Below the pieces are notes generated by a model that was not told the origin of the DNA, ran no database searches, and saw only the letters and a list, made by a program, of their open reading frames with translations. From NCBI GenBank assembly GCA_020356105.1, contig CP070634.1, positions 2,619,452-2,662,308 of the forward strand: a stretch of DNA of 42,857 nt, given 5' to 3'. The stretch is from Rhodospirillales bacterium. Its GTDB lineage: Bacteria > Pseudomonadota > Alphaproteobacteria > UBA8366 > JADFVY01. This document shows positions 25,602 to 33,873 of the stretch, one piece after another (the first letter of the stretch is position 1; each line of letters opens with the position of its first letter). Made by a program: the position numbers and the translations under genes.

Positions 25602-26807
25602 CTATCGACCGCTGGTCAGGACCCAGTACACCGTGCCTTCCGGTGTCCGGAGCGGATAGATCAGCCGGTTGTGCGGCGTCGCCTCGTTGGTGAGCCGCAG
25701 GTAGAGATCGTCGAAAAATTCCGGCGTCTCGAGGCTGAAATTATGGAAATTGCGGGTCCGGTTTACCGGCGTGACGTCGACAAGCGCGATCCGATCGTTA
25801 TCCGGCTCGACCAGATCGGCCACTCGTGCCGCCTCCTCGATCTGGTCCGGACTCATGGTATCGATGGTGCTCTCGCCGCGCCTGCGTCCGCGATTGACGA
25901 TGCGGCTGAGCAACAGGGCCCGGTCGTTGGCCGAGACATAGACCGTCAGGTGCTTGGCGAGGGCCGAGACCTCCTGCTTGAACTGGCTGTCGAACTCATC
26001 GTGGTCGACGTCGGGTGCGGTCAGCACCACGTCCTCGATCTCGGTTTCCGCGTCGGCGAAATCGGCGTCCGCAAAGAGCAGGCCGAAAGCGCGCACGACC
26101 ACCTCGCCGCCCATGCTGTTCGCGACCAGCCACAGCCGGTCTGGCCGAACCTCCCGGACGACGACCGCCAGCGTTGCGGCGAGTTCGGCACCGGATGCCG
26201 AGGCAATCTGCTGGGCGCGCCGGTACCCGCGCAACGACGATCCCTGGTTGCCGGGCCAGTCGAACAGCAGGATCGGCGTGTTGATGTCGAGGACATGCCC
26301 GACGAAGGCCGTCTTGCGGAGCGCCGATTCAAAAGCCTCGCGGTATCCGTGCACGATCACCAGCAGCGAGCGATCCGGCGTTCTCTCGACGCGCTCGCGC
26401 AGCTGCGCGACGAATGCTGCATCGTCCAGACTCCGAACGTCGCGCAGGCGGATTTCCTCGTTCTGAAACCAGTCGGTCGGGTCGAGGAACATGCCGAGGC
26501 CCACTCTCTGCTGGATCGCGGTATCGAACCGCCCGAACCCGACCGTTGACCCACGCTCGTTGCCGAATCCGTCGACGAACGATCCGTCCTCGGCGATACG
26601 CATCCGGTTTGTCGCATAGTAGAACCGGTAGCTTCCCGGCTCCGCCAGCTGCGCCACCGTCATGCGCCGAAACGAGAGGGTTTCGGCACGCCGCAGCGCC
26701 GCCCCGGTGGCGACGAAGAAGTGGTAGTAGCCCCACGCCCCGACACCCGCCAGCGCAAGGACGAACAGGACCCCGCCGATCAGCACGCGTCGTTTGAATC
26801 GGCCCAT
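25602..26807 (-). CDS. DUF900-type alpha/beta hydrolase, membrane-anchored
   Basis: A 401-residue member of the DUF900/COG4782 esterase-lipase group. One N-terminal membrane helix (about 7-30, VLIGGVLFVLALAGVGAWGYY) places the enzyme domain in the periplasm. Visible hydrolase elements are YYATNRMR (a family hallmark), VIVHGYREAFESALRKTA, FDWPGNQGSSLRGYRRAQ, and the nucleophile-elbow VANSMGGEVVV. An acidic stretch TAPDVDHDEFD follows, and a C-terminal NFHNFSL may hold the His. The ATG is preceded by a Gly/Arg-rich open frame that continues upstream without homologous-looking sequence. Its stop overlaps the start region of the next hydrolase gene, so the two form an operon. The substrate is unknown. 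Confidence 0.85.
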   Translation of the reverse strand: MGRFKRRVLIGGVLFVLALAGVGAWGYYHFFVATGAALRRAETLSFRRMTVAQLAEPGSYRFYYATNRMRIAEDGSFVDGFGNERGSTVGFGRFDTAIQQRVGLGMFLDPTDWFQNEEIRLRDVRSLDDAAFVAQLRERVERTPDRSLLVIVHGYREAFESALRKTAFVGHVLDINTPILLFDWPGNQGSSLRGYRRAQQIASASGAELAATLAVVVREVRPDRLWLVANSMGGEVVVRAFGLLFADADFADAETEIEDVVLTAPDVDHDEFDSQFKQEVSALAKHLTVYVSANDRALLLSRIVNRGRRRGESTIDTMSPDQIEEAARVADLVEPDNDRIALVDVTPVNRTRNFHNFSLETPEFFDDLYLRLTNEATPHNRLIYPLRTPEGTVYWVLTSGR

Positions 26808-26920
26808 CGCGGCCCCGTCAGATTGGCATAGCGCGTTCGGTTGGCCGAGCCCTCCGGCACCGCCTGTCAAAGCATAGGATCTGACCGATGGGGCTTCAAG
26901 CACCGAGAGAGGGGCGAACG

Positions 26921-26946
26921 CGCCGGCCCTACCAACCGGGCCGGCG
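26921..26946. terminator. Hairpin between S9 peptidase and DUF900 hydrolase genes
   Basis: A perfect 9-bp stem CGCCGGCCC (26921-26929) / GGGCCGGCG (26938-26946) with an 8-base loop, 8 bases past the S9 peptidase stop on the minus strand. There is no T-run on either side, so it is either a weak or factor-dependent terminator or an mRNA end-protecting hairpin. Confidence 0.4.
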
Positions 26947-26953
26947 GCGCCCG

Positions 26954-28882
26954 TTACAGATTGTCGATCTCGACCGCCGCAATCGCGTCCGCCGGCGCGA
27001 AGCCGAATACCCGAGCGTAGAAATAGAGCTCGCCCTCCAGCGCCCGCTTGATGTTCTCGGCGCGGCGGAAGCCATGGCCCTCGCCTTCGAACGGCACGTA
27101 TGCCACGGGAATACCCTTCGCCCGCAGCGCCGCCACCATGGCCTCGGCCTGGTTCGGCGGCACGACTTTGTCTTCGAGACCCTGGAAGAAGATCACCGGG
27201 CAGTTCAGCCCCTCGACATGGTTGATCGGCGATCGCGCGCGCCACACCGCCTCGGTCGCGGGCAGCGGCCCGACGAGTCGGTCGAGATAGCGGCTCTCGA
27301 ACTTGTGGGTGTCGTCGGCCAGCGCCATCAGGTCGCCGATCCCGTAATGGCTGGCACCGGCGCGGAAAACCTCGTGGAAGGCGAGCGCGGCGAGAGTTGT
27401 ATACCCGCCGGCACTGCCGCCCGTGATGATCAGCCGGGCGCCATCGACGCGCCCCTGCTCGGCCAGCCGGCGCGCCCCGGCCACGCAGTCGTCGACGTCG
27501 GCGACGCCCCAGGCCCCGTCCAGCTTGCGGCGGTAGGCGGTGCCGAAGCCGGTCGATCCGCGATAGTTGACATCGAGAACGGCGAAGCCGCGGCTGGTCC
27601 AGAACTGGATCTTGAGGGCAAGGCCGGGCCGGGCCTGCGATGTCGGGCCACCGTGAATCTTCACGATCAGCGGCGGCAATTCGCCATGCGGCCCGCCGAA
27701 ATCAGGGTTCGCCGGCATATAGAGGAAGCCGTGCGCCGTCTCGCCGTCGGCACTCGCGAACGCAACCGGTTCCGCCGCCGAGACATAGCCGGGGTCGATC
27801 GCGAAATCGGCCGAGTGGCGTAATACCTCGTGCCGGCCGGTCGCGGTATCCAGCAGCACCAGCGCCGCCGGCGAGGCGTCGCCCGTTGCCTGGAAGGCGG
27901 CGCCGCCCGCGCCGACCCGAACGCAGTAATAATCTGCGAATGGCAGGTCGAAGGCCTCGAAATCGCCGGTTCCGGCGCGGAGCCGGCCGAGGCGCCAGAC
28001 TCCCTCGTCGACGCGGGCCGCGACGATCGTCCCGTCGCCGGCGAAGCCGTATGTCGACATGCCGAACTGCCAGTGCCCCTGTCCGAATTCCGCTTCGGCC
28101 TGGTGCACCGCCGCCGGGGCGGCGGCATTCGCGTCCCAGCGATAGAGATTCCACCAGCCGGTCCGGTCGGAGACGAAATGCAGCACACCGTCCGGCGACC
28201 ACTCTGGCTGGAAGATCGATTCATCGGCGCCGCCGGCGATCCGGCGGGCCGTGACAAGCGAACCATCGTCCGCGATGTCGGCGAGCCACAGCTCTGTGCC
28301 ATCCCACGGCATATTCGGATGGTCCCAGGCGATCCAGGCGAGCTGCCGTGCGTCCGGCGAGACGCGCGGGCTGGCATAGAAATCGCGGCCGCGATGCAGC
28401 GGGGCCGCGCCGCCATCCCAGGCGATGGCCGCGAGGCGGTTCTCCGGCTCACCATCGCAGGCGTGGTCTTCGCACACGCAGATCAGTCGCTGCCGAGCCG
28501 GGTCGACCGCGAAATCGGCGAAGCGCAGGAGGCCCTCGGGCGTCAACGGCCGCGGCGTGCCGCCGGCCTCGACCACCCAGACCCGCTGATCGGCATCGTT
28601 GCAGAACCAGACCGTCCCGGCGCGCGCCGTGAAAGCGCCGCCGCCATACTCGTGCACCCGGCTGCGGGCACTGCAGTCACGCGGGATGACATCGACGATG
28701 ACGCCGTCCGGGGCGCGCTTGACAATGGCCGTCCGCCCCTCCTCCGCCGGGCGCTGTTCGCCCCAGTAGATGTCGGTGCCGTCGAGCACGATATCGGTAA
28801 AGCCGATGCTGCCGCCGGTGATCAGATCCGCGGTGATCGGCGACGCCCAGGCGCCGTAGGGCGCGATGCGCTTGAGGGACAC
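26954..28882 (-). CDS. S9 family prolyl oligopeptidase-type peptidase
   Basis: A 642-residue serine peptidase with an N-terminal seven-bladed beta-propeller (about 1-370; repeated SPDG/SPDAR-type turns such as FQPEWSPDGVLHFVSDRTG) and a C-terminal alpha/beta hydrolase domain. Catalytic residues are Ser in ITGGSAGGYTTL, Asp in FQGLEDKVVP, and His in EGEGHGFRR; IHGGPTSQ forms the oxyanion region. No signal peptide is seen, so a cytoplasmic oligopeptidase or acylaminoacyl-peptidase role is likely. I take the GTG at 28882 (GTG-TCC-CTC, M-S-L-K-R-I-A-P-Y-G), with GAGG about 12 bases upstream; an open extension further upstream is antisense to the divergent gene. It lies upstream of the two hydrolase genes on the same strand. 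Confidence 0.92.
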   Translation of the reverse strand: MSLKRIAPYGAWASPITADLITGGSIGFTDIVLDGTDIYWGEQRPAEEGRTAIVKRAPDGVIVDVIPRDCSARSRVHEYGGGAFTARAGTVWFCNDADQRVWVVEAGGTPRPLTPEGLLRFADFAVDPARQRLICVCEDHACDGEPENRLAAIAWDGGAAPLHRGRDFYASPRVSPDARQLAWIAWDHPNMPWDGTELWLADIADDGSLVTARRIAGGADESIFQPEWSPDGVLHFVSDRTGWWNLYRWDANAAAPAAVHQAEAEFGQGHWQFGMSTYGFAGDGTIVAARVDEGVWRLGRLRAGTGDFEAFDLPFADYYCVRVGAGGAAFQATGDASPAALVLLDTATGRHEVLRHSADFAIDPGYVSAAEPVAFASADGETAHGFLYMPANPDFGGPHGELPPLIVKIHGGPTSQARPGLALKIQFWTSRGFAVLDVNYRGSTGFGTAYRRKLDGAWGVADVDDCVAGARRLAEQGRVDGARLIITGGSAGGYTTLAALAFHEVFRAGASHYGIGDLMALADDTHKFESRYLDRLVGPLPATEAVWRARSPINHVEGLNCPVIFFQGLEDKVVPPNQAEAMVAALRAKGIPVAYVPFEGEGHGFRRAENIKRALEGELYFYARVFGFAPADAIAAVEIDNL

Positions 28883-29025
28883 GGGTGTTTGGTTCCTCGC
28901 TCGGGGGGATTGCGGCAATCGCCGGCAACATATCACATTTGCGCGCGGCGACCGCCTCGCAAGTTGACCGATCGCACCGCGGATGAAATGCTGGTCGATC
29001 GGAACCCGACGCGAAGGAAGCCCCG

Positions 29026-29823
29026 ATGCCCTCCGGACGTCTCCCTGCCTGTCTTGCCGGCGCCCTCTTTGCCGCGGCGTCGGCCCTCCCCGCCGCCGCC
29101 GCACCGCAGATCCTGGCCCTTCTTGCCACCGATACGGCGATCCCGCTGACCTGCGAGGATGGCGCCTGCACCGCCGAATTCAGCGGATTCTGCCTGCAGC
29201 GCAAGCGACCCGAGCCGCCGCCGGGCGCTCGCTATCTTGCTGCCGGGGGCGAGGTCACGCTGATCGTAACGGGCACGGATGGCGCGGTCCGGCGCATGCC
29301 CGCGCGCGACCATATCGTGATCGAAACCAGCCGCAGCTACACCGCCGTCCGTATCGCCGTCGCGCAGCGCCTGCTGACCGAATGGGATGCGGTGTCGCTG
29401 GCCCTTCAGATCGGCGAGCGCGTGGCGTTGATCCCGATACCCGAGGCGATGGACCCCGATCCGCAGACCGAGGCCGACATCGCTCTGGCGCTGGGGCCGC
29501 AGCACGCGCTGGGCGAGCGGATCCTCGCCGATTCCCCGGCCGAAACGGGGGCGGTGGCGCTGACCAACCGGATGATCGCCGCGCTGCCGGCAGGCCGGAC
29601 AGATGCGGCGACCCGGACGGCGCTGTGGGACCGTGTCGTTACGTCGTCGACGGGCAACCTGACACCAGCCGGCGTTGCACGTGCGGCAGCGATCTACCAG
29701 CGGTGCCTTGCGAAGGTCGCGTCGGGCAGCTTTTACAGCCTGCGAAGCTGCCTCGAGATCGGTCACGACGCGCTGATGATCGATCTCAACGTCAAGTACT
29801 GGAAGGCCGGCCCCGAAAGCTGA
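29026..29823 (+). CDS. Hypothetical exported protein, 265 residues
   Basis: No family recognised. It starts with a clear Sec signal peptide (ACLAGALFAAASALPAAAA, cleavage near residue 26). The mature protein has an early Cys-containing segment (PLTCEDGACTAEFSGFCLQRKRPEPPPG), then a stretch of beta strands (GGEVTLIVTGTDGAVRRM, HIVIETSRSYTAVRIAVAQ), and finishes with helices and two Cys (IYQRCLAKVASGSFYSLRSCLEIGHD). Five Cys in all suggest one or two disulfides, in line with periplasmic location. AAGGAAG (29014-29020) precedes the ATG by 5 bases. It is divergent from the S9 peptidase; an 11-bp hairpin spans its stop codon. Confidence 0.72.
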   Translation: MPSGRLPACLAGALFAAASALPAAAAPQILALLATDTAIPLTCEDGACTAEFSGFCLQRKRPEPPPGARYLAAGGEVTLIVTGTDGAVRRMPARDHIVIETSRSYTAVRIAVAQRLLTEWDAVSLALQIGERVALIPIPEAMDPDPQTEADIALALGPQHALGERILADSPAETGAVALTNRMIAALPAGRTDAATRTALWDRVVTSSTGNLTPAGVARAAAIYQRCLAKVASGSFYSLRSCLEIGHDALMIDLNVKYWKAGPES

Positions 29824-29836
29824 TCCGGGGCCGGCC
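29805..29836 (+). terminator. Hairpin spanning the stop of the exported protein gene
   Basis: A perfect 11-bp inverted repeat, GGCCGGCCCCG (29805-29815) and CGGGGCCGGCC (29826-29836), with a 10-base loop that contains the TGA stop (29821-29823). There is no T-run. It lies between two convergent genes and could act as a bidirectional transcript-end structure. Confidence 0.45.
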
Positions 29837-29859
29837 TCGGTCGCATGCGTAAGGTCGCG

Positions 29860-30027
29860 TCAGCGCCGGCGCAATCTGCCGGCGGCGCGTCCCAGATTCT
29901 CGCCGAGATGGCGAGCGCCCTGGATCACCTCGAAGATCGCTGAAGCAATAAATTCGGCGGGAATGGTCGCGACCGCGAAGACCGGCGCGACAACGTACGG
30001 CTCGTGCTGTCTCTTCTCATCCGTCAT
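29860..30027 (-). CDS. Small membrane-associated protein, 55 residues
   Basis: A 55-residue product with a polar N-terminus (MTDEKRQHEPY), a central hydrophobic stretch (VVAPVFAVATIPAEFIASAIFEVI, about residues 12-35) interrupted by Pro and Glu, and a strongly basic C-terminus (AAGRLRRR). This fits a small inner-membrane or peripheral protein with cytoplasmic positive end. GGAGAT lies 9 bases before the ATG at 30027. A longer in-frame start at 30141 is possible but the added segment has AT-rich, non-coding character. Unknown function. Confidence 0.6.
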   Translation of the reverse strand: MTDEKRQHEPYVVAPVFAVATIPAEFIASAIFEVIQGARHLGENLGRAAGRLRRR

Positions 30028-30213
30028 GTCGTTTATCTCCAGCAAAAAGAATGAGTTAAGGAATTCGTGGTTTATTCTCTTCATGTATAGGAATATGTCC
30101 GCCTCGACCGCGTTTGTAGCGCCAATATTGCAGTGCAGCAAAGCGCCTCGCGCATGGCTCGATCGCCGCGAATTCCGGGCGCGCGAGCATGCCGGGCCGC
30201 CGGGCGGCGCGTC

Positions 30214-30555
30214 ATGACCGGCCCCGCATCGCGGTGGCTGATCGGCGGCGGCGTCATCGTGGCTGCCGCGACCCTTTTCTATGTTCTGGCCGGGCGCGCG
30301 GTCGAGCAGCCCGCCCGCCCCGTCTTCAGCCCGGACTGGCAGCTCTGCATTCCCGGCGATTCATGCGCCACCGTGCCGGCCCCGTGCGGCGAATGGCAGG
30401 CCGTCAACAGCGTTCACAAGGAGGCGGCCACCGCCTATTACGAGCATTTGATCACGGTCGTCGAAGAAACCGGGATGGATTGTGTGGTCACCCGTCTCGG
30501 CCGAGGGGAGCCCGCCGCTCAATGTGTTTCGGGGACCTGCGCGATCGCCGAGTGA
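30214..30555 (+). CDS. Hypothetical membrane-anchored six-cysteine protein
   Basis: A 113-residue protein with one N-terminal membrane helix (about 8-28, WLIGGGVIVAAATLFYVLAG) and a small domain outside the membrane containing exactly six Cys (45, 51, 58, 90, 104, 109), which suggests three disulfides. No named family recognised. An open frame upstream to 30133 adds only a basic Arg/Ala-rich segment, so the ATG at 30214 is preferred although its ribosome binding site is weak. The next gene begins 12 bases after its stop, indicating a two-gene operon. Confidence 0.62.
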   Translation: MTGPASRWLIGGGVIVAAATLFYVLAGRAVEQPARPVFSPDWQLCIPGDSCATVPAPCGEWQAVNSVHKEAATAYYEHLITVVEETGMDCVVTRLGRGEPAAQCVSGTCAIAE

Positions 30556-30566
30556 GAACCTTATCT

Positions 30567-31895
30567 ATGTCCCGCACCGCGGTCGCGCTGGCCCTTTCCT
30601 TCCTCATCTACCTGGTTCCGATCGTTCATGTCCACGGCGGAACCCTGTTGGGGATTTATCTCTGGGTGATGCTTGTCGAAGGCCGCGGCGAATTCGAGCC
30701 GCAGTGGATCGCGTTGAACCTGGCCCTGGCAATCGCGCTGCAGGCCGCGTGGGCCACCGCGTTTCGCTGGATCCTCTCCGGCACCTGGTTGCGCTGGCTG
30801 CTGGTGGCCGGGTTCGTGCCGGCAACGGCCGTGACGGTCGTGGTCATGTACCTGCTGGTCATCCCGACATTGTTCCTGATCGAAGCCGACGACCGGCCCG
30901 AGATCGGGACCTGGCCGGTGGCGTGTTCGGTTCCCGACGCGTCGATCGCGGGCCTGCCCACTGGCGTAACGCTGGCGCTGGAGCGCGCCGGTGAGGTCTG
31001 GATCCACTCGGCGGATGGCGGATACGCGGTCCTCTCGCAACCCGATTGCAGCATCGATCCTCGCAAGCTCTTCTTTCCGGGCGTGCAGGGCAGCATCGGC
31101 TTCGTCGGCCCCGGAGGTGCAGCGCTCTACCGGATGGACGCTGACGGCGACCGGCAGTTCGAGTACTGGTACCTTGATCGCCAGCAAAGCGCACCCCGCC
31201 GGATCGAGGCACCAAGCGATCTGAGCCATTGGGCGCCCTTGGTCGACGCTCCTTCGAGGGCCCTCGCCTGGCTCGAAACGAGGCGCGGTGCAGATCGCCA
31301 GGTCGTCGCCCATATCATCGCCGTGCGAACGCTCCCGGACGGCCCGACGCTCAGTATCCCGCTCCAGATCGACCGGGTCTCGAACCCTCGCCTGGTCGAT
31401 TTCGACCTTGCCGCCGGATACTTCGTCATACTCCGCAACTACCGGGAGATTATCCGTGTCGGGCCCGACGGGCTGGCCCTCGCTGCGCCGTTGCGACCAC
31501 CCGGATTCGACAGTGTCGGCGCCAATGTCAGATTGCTGGACGGCGGCTGGGTCGCCTGGGACGGGTATCGCGAAAAGGGTCGTTACCGCCTCGCCTGGTC
31601 GCTGCCGCGCGGCTCCGGCATCTACGAGATCCCGAAAGGCCGCGGCATCATGGCGGTCTCCGCGGATCCGGCCGGTCGGTATATTGCCATCAGCGTATCC
31701 GGCACCCTGTCGATCGGCTCGGTCGAGGATTCCGTTCGTGTCGTGCGTGTCCGCGATGGCGCCGAAGTCTGGCGCCGGTATCTGCCGCGTTACACCCGCG
31801 GCCGGGCCGCCTTCCTCGGATCCGATCGCCTCGCCGTCACGGTCGTGGACGGGTCCGACATCCGCACCGACGTGCTGAGATTGCCGGCACCCTGA
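30567..31895 (+). CDS. Hypothetical polytopic membrane protein with propeller-like domain
   Basis: A 442-residue protein of no recognised family. The first 105 residues contain about four hydrophobic segments (4-22, 25-38, 47-70, 76-105). The remaining 330 residues are soluble, rich in Trp/Tyr-containing beta strands and repeated turns (SADGGYAVL, DGDRQFEYWYLD, SPDP-like ADPAGRYIAISVSG, DGAEVWRRYLP). This resembles a beta-propeller without catalytic motifs, probably on the periplasmic side. It starts 12 bases after the six-Cys gene. An upstream extension in frame is antisense-like and not used. Confidence 0.7.
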   Translation: MSRTAVALALSFLIYLVPIVHVHGGTLLGIYLWVMLVEGRGEFEPQWIALNLALAIALQAAWATAFRWILSGTWLRWLLVAGFVPATAVTVVVMYLLVIPTLFLIEADDRPEIGTWPVACSVPDASIAGLPTGVTLALERAGEVWIHSADGGYAVLSQPDCSIDPRKLFFPGVQGSIGFVGPGGAALYRMDADGDRQFEYWYLDRQQSAPRRIEAPSDLSHWAPLVDAPSRALAWLETRRGADRQVVAHIIAVRTLPDGPTLSIPLQIDRVSNPRLVDFDLAAGYFVILRNYREIIRVGPDGLALAAPLRPPGFDSVGANVRLLDGGWVAWDGYREKGRYRLAWSLPRGSGIYEIPKGRGIMAVSADPAGRYIAISVSGTLSIGSVEDSVRVVRVRDGAEVWRRYLPRYTRGRAAFLGSDRLAVTVVDGSDIRTDVLRLPAP

Positions 31896-32094
31896 CCCGC
31901 ATTTATTCCGAAGTACCGTACGAATAAAACCAAATTGGCGCGCGCCGTTTCGGAAAATTCGAGAAGAATTTTAGATAAAACATCGTCGATTTCGTTATCG
32001 ATTTGAGAATTTTGATGGTAAAAAAAATGTTAAGTTATGCCGGTCACTCGCATGGTATAGATGCCATATAGTCAAGATCTAAGATAATTCTATT
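31896..32094. other. AT-rich leader region upstream of the TPR gene
   Basis: About 180 bases (31915-32094) are clearly AT-rich in an otherwise GC-rich window. It contains A-tracts (AAAAAAAA near 32021), several TATA-like hexamers (TATAGA at 32056-32061, GATAAT at 32083-32088) and no ORF of note. None of the hexamers pairs with a good -35 at normal spacing, so I cannot place a promoter confidently. Confidence 0.4.
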
Positions 32095-32766
32095 GTGGAC
32101 AGCGGTCAGCTAAAACTGGATACGGGCATATTTGAGAAACAAGATATGCGGAGCGCGATGGCAAGAGACTCGTTGTTGGCGGGGTGCGAGGCACTCATGA
32201 GCCGCGATTTCGCGGGGGCAGCGCGTGCCTTCGATCGGGGCACAACGCTAGACCCGGACAACCCGGCACTCTTGCACGGCGCCGCCGTGGCGGCGCGTCG
32301 CCTCGGAGACCTTGGCGCGGCCGAAGCCCATTACCGCGCCGCGATCGTGGTCGCCGAACGCCGGACGGACGACCCGGCGACGAATGTGCTTGCGATCACC
32401 TTACGTCTCGTCGAGTTGTACCGCCGTCAAGGACGCGATGACGAGGCTCAGGCCCTTTGCCTGCGGGTCCTGTGTTCGCGGCACACCGGCCAATCTGCGA
32501 TCGCGCTCAGCAGGCTCTATGTTTGTCTTGCCGAGATATATCGGCGTCGCGGACAGTTCGCGGCAGCAGCGCATGCCTACCGCGCTGCTATCAAACTCCG
32601 GGGCAGGATTTTCGGTGACCGACACCCCAAGACGGTACAGATCCTGTCTCCCCTCTCCGATGTCTGCCGGCAGCTTGGCCGGTACGACGAAGCCGACGAT
32701 CTGGCGCGGCGGTCCAGAACCGCGCTCGGGGCGTTCGAGCACAAAAGTGCGGCCGGTCATGCCTGA
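32095..32766 (+). CDS. Tetratricopeptide repeat protein
   Basis: A TPR protein of up to 223 residues. Repeats are readable as helix pairs: LLAGCEALMSRDFAGAARAFDRGTTLDPDNP, LLHGAAVAARRLGDLGAAEAHYRAAIVVAERR, LAITLRLVELYRRQGRDDEAQALCLRVL, LYVCLAEIYRRRGQFAAAAHAYRAAIKLRG and LSPLSDVCRQLGRYDEADDLARRS. Such arrays serve as protein-binding scaffolds; no catalytic domain or signal peptide is present. The GTG at 32095 is the longest start, but the ATG codons at 32146 and 32158 fit as well and avoid a polar N-terminal 17-residue stretch. Flanked upstream by an AT-rich region and downstream by a terminator hairpin, so it appears monocistronic. Confidence 0.78.
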   Translation: MDSGQLKLDTGIFEKQDMRSAMARDSLLAGCEALMSRDFAGAARAFDRGTTLDPDNPALLHGAAVAARRLGDLGAAEAHYRAAIVVAERRTDDPATNVLAITLRLVELYRRQGRDDEAQALCLRVLCSRHTGQSAIALSRLYVCLAEIYRRRGQFAAAAHAYRAAIKLRGRIFGDRHPKTVQILSPLSDVCRQLGRYDEADDLARRSRTALGAFEHKSAAGHA

Positions 32767-32819
32767 GGCCGACCGCGGAAAAAAACAAACAGGCGGCATT
32801 CTCTCCTTTAGATGATGGT

Positions 32820-32852
32820 CCCGCCGGTTCCAGGAACCGGCGGGTCTTCTTT
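32820..32852 (+). terminator. Rho-independent terminator after the TPR gene
   Basis: An 11-bp perfect stem CCCGCCGGTTC (32820-32830) / GAACCGGCGGG (32834-32844) with a 3-base loop, followed by TCTTCTTT. It lies 54 bases after the TPR stop and upstream of the transporter gene. Confidence 0.8.
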
Positions 32853-32931
32853 GTTCCGGGGGCTGGACCAATGCACCCCCCGGTTTCTATTGTGCCACGC
32901 AAGGGAGCCATCCGCCCGCAGGGACATCGAG

Positions 32932-33831
32932 ATGAAACTGTCCGATATCGCGCTCGGCGTCATCGTCGCCACGACCTGGGGCTTGGGACTGACGCTGGCC
33001 AAGGCGGCGCTCGCTGAATTCCCGCCCATCCTGCTGACGGCATTCCGGTTCTCCGTCACGGCCCTGGCGCTGGTCTGGTTCGTCAAGCCGCCCGTCGGCC
33101 AGATGCGACGCGTCTTCTTGATTTCATTCGTCATCAGCACCCTTCAGTACAGCCTTACCTTCACGGGACTGGCCGGCGTCGATGCCTCGACCGCGGCGAT
33201 CGTCATTCAACTCGAGGTTCCCTTCGCCACTCTTCTCGCAGCGCTGTTTCTTGGCGATCGCATCGGCATATGGAGGATCGCAGGAATGATCCTGGCCTTC
33301 GGGGGTGTCGCCCTGATCGCGGGCCAGCCGCAAATGCAGGACGAATTGCTGCCGCTGTTCCTCGTGCTCGCCGGCGCCTTCGTCTGGGCGGTCGGGAATG
33401 TCCTCGTCAAGACGCTCGGCGGGTCCGTCGCGGGTTTCCGATTGATCGCCTGGCTCGCCGTGTTCTCGGCACCGCAGCTGTTCGTCGCGTCCCTGCTGCT
33501 GGAGGACGGTCAGGCCGCGGCGATCGCCGGCGCGACCGCACTCGGCTGGGGCGTCGTGCTGTATCTCGGCCTCGTGATGACGGCCTTCGGATACGGGTTG
33601 TGGTTCCACCTCCTCAATCGCCACCCGGTAAGCCATGTCATGCCGTTCCTGCTCTTGTTGCCGGTGACCTCGATGGTTAGTGCCGTCCTGCTGCTGGGCG
33701 AGATTCTCTCCGCAGTGACGGTGACCGGGGCTGCGTTCGTCCTGCTCGGCGTCGGAACGATCATGTGCCGACAGGCGCGAAAGGCCGGCAGCGCTTCGGT
33801 GGCGGCGCCACAGGCCGTGCCCCCCGACTGA
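32932..33831 (+). CDS. EamA/DMT family transporter
   Basis: A 299-residue inner-membrane protein with ten predicted helices in two EamA repeats. It is a drug/metabolite transporter superfamily member, usually an exporter of amino acids, their derivatives or other small metabolites. Visible signature parts are ALGVIVATTWGLGLTLAKAA at the first helix, PPILLTAFRF, STAAIVIQLEVPFATLLAALFLGDR closing repeat one, and GAFVWAVGNVLVKTLG plus PVTSMVSAVLLLGEILS in repeat two. The ATG at 32932 follows AGGGA; a frame open to 32812 overlaps the terminator hairpin and is not used. The fatty acid hydroxylase-type gene follows 42 bases later on the same strand, so a shared transcript is possible. Confidence 0.9.
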   Translation: MKLSDIALGVIVATTWGLGLTLAKAALAEFPPILLTAFRFSVTALALVWFVKPPVGQMRRVFLISFVISTLQYSLTFTGLAGVDASTAAIVIQLEVPFATLLAALFLGDRIGIWRIAGMILAFGGVALIAGQPQMQDELLPLFLVLAGAFVWAVGNVLVKTLGGSVAGFRLIAWLAVFSAPQLFVASLLLEDGQAAAIAGATALGWGVVLYLGLVMTAFGYGLWFHLLNRHPVSHVMPFLLLLPVTSMVSAVLLLGEILSAVTVTGAAFVLLGVGTIMCRQARKAGSASVAAPQAVPPD

Positions 33832-33873
33832 CCGGTATTGCGGTCGGGCGGGTCACCTGCCTATGTATCATGC

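Noticed and set aside
27830..29149. 439-codon frame on the plus strand
   Set aside because: Antisense to the S9 peptidase; no start signal or domain.
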